This document shows positions 36,262 through 36,457 of a stretch of 36,457 nucleotides of DNA, piece by piece. The translations under genes and the position numbers were made by a program. The stretch is from Propionivibrio sp. (GTDB lineage Bacteria; Pseudomonadota; Gammaproteobacteria; Burkholderiales; Rhodocyclaceae). Numbering within the stretch: the stretch's first letter is position 1; every line of letters starts with the position of its first letter. The notes under the pieces are model-generated. The model worked only from the letters and a program-made list of their open reading frames with translations. It ran no database searches and had not been told where the DNA came from. Location: the NCBI GenBank assembly GCA_029975435.1, contig JARKPC010000083.1, positions 1 to 36,457 of the forward strand, written 5' to 3'.

Positions 36262-36457
36262 CTACACCATGAAGCGCGCCACGGACTGGCGCAGATCCTC
36301 GGCCAGTTTCTCAAGTATCAGAACGTTGTCGTTGGCCGCATGCACCGATTGCGCCGATTCCTCGAGCATGCTGGAAATCTGCTCGACGTTGCGCGCCACG
36401 CTGCCGCTGGCCTGGCTTTGTTCGCTGGTTGCCGCCGCCACATCGCTGACGTTGTTC
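36262..36457 (-). CDS. methyl-accepting chemotaxis protein, C-terminal end (partial)
   Basis: The minus-strand frame from the window edge to a TAG at 36264-36262 gives the last 64 residues of a chemoreceptor: VAAATSEQSQASGSVARNVE, QISSMLEESAQSVHAAND, and a tail ending RQSVARFMV. The heptad pattern and the SEQ/ASGSVARNVE phrase are typical of the C-terminal side of the signalling hairpin. The ligand-binding part is outside the window. Confidence 0.9.
   Translation of the reverse strand, partial: NNVSDVAAATSEQSQASGSVARNVEQISSMLEESAQSVHAANDNVLILEKLAEDLRQSVARFMV

Overview
The window looks like a chromosome segment of a betaproteobacterium of the Rhodocyclales/Rhodocyclaceae type. This is inferred from gene content and order (metX-metW, mreBCD-mrdA-rodA-rlpA, gatCAB, a SAM-II riboswitch), from high GC codon use, and from a multiheme cytochrome operon of the MtrAB/MtoAB kind. 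No rRNA or tRNA gene is present, so the assignment stays at that level.

Layout. 1-111 is the 3' end of an unidentified gene. 168-3356 is a methionine unit (promoter, SAM-II riboswitch, intrinsic terminator, metX, metW) followed by an overlapping ampG-like permease gene. 3349-4083 encodes a SMUG1-type uracil-DNA glycosylase. 4100-5476 is a minus-strand cluster of small membrane proteins (YqjD/DUF883, YqjE, YqjK-like, LETM1-like). 5646-7763 holds exonuclease III divergent from pyrE, and a secreted coiled-coil protein gene. 7845-11602 is gatC-gatA-(lipoprotein)-gatB. 11703-18353 is the rod-shape operon mreB-mreC-mreD-mrdA-rodA-rlpA. It has a hairpin and a possible 22-codon leader ORF between mreB and mreC. 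hypF (18343-20637) converges on rlpA.

The most notable region is 20820-26107 on the minus strand. It is a five-gene operon encoding a DmsE/MtrA-type decaheme cytochrome, an MtrB/PioB-type outer-membrane beta-barrel, a membrane-anchored heptaheme cytochrome, a b-type di-heme membrane cytochrome and a small monoheme cytochrome c, and it ends at an intrinsic terminator. Together these could carry electrons between the quinone pool and the outside of the cell, with the b-cytochrome/heptaheme pair standing where CymA/NapC-type proteins stand in known Mtr/Mto systems. An IS110-family element (about 26231-27693, with IS1111-like end repeats and a structured downstream non-coding region) sits immediately upstream of this operon. 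On its other side lies a HAD hydrolase gene that has lost its 5' part. The missing part is not on the far side of the IS, so this is probably a rearrangement junction.

28332-36457 returns to housekeeping genes: gltA, a small unknown gene, a PLP aminotransferase, maeB, a FapA/DUF342 protein, a YjbQ-family protein, and the 3' end of a methyl-accepting chemotaxis protein. How the genes work together: the met unit is shut by SAM through premature termination; the mre-mrdA-rodA-rlpA block builds and trims peptidoglycan during elongation; gltA and maeB are central-carbon genes that would supply reductant; and the cytochrome operon is a candidate route for exchanging electrons with an extracellular donor or acceptor.
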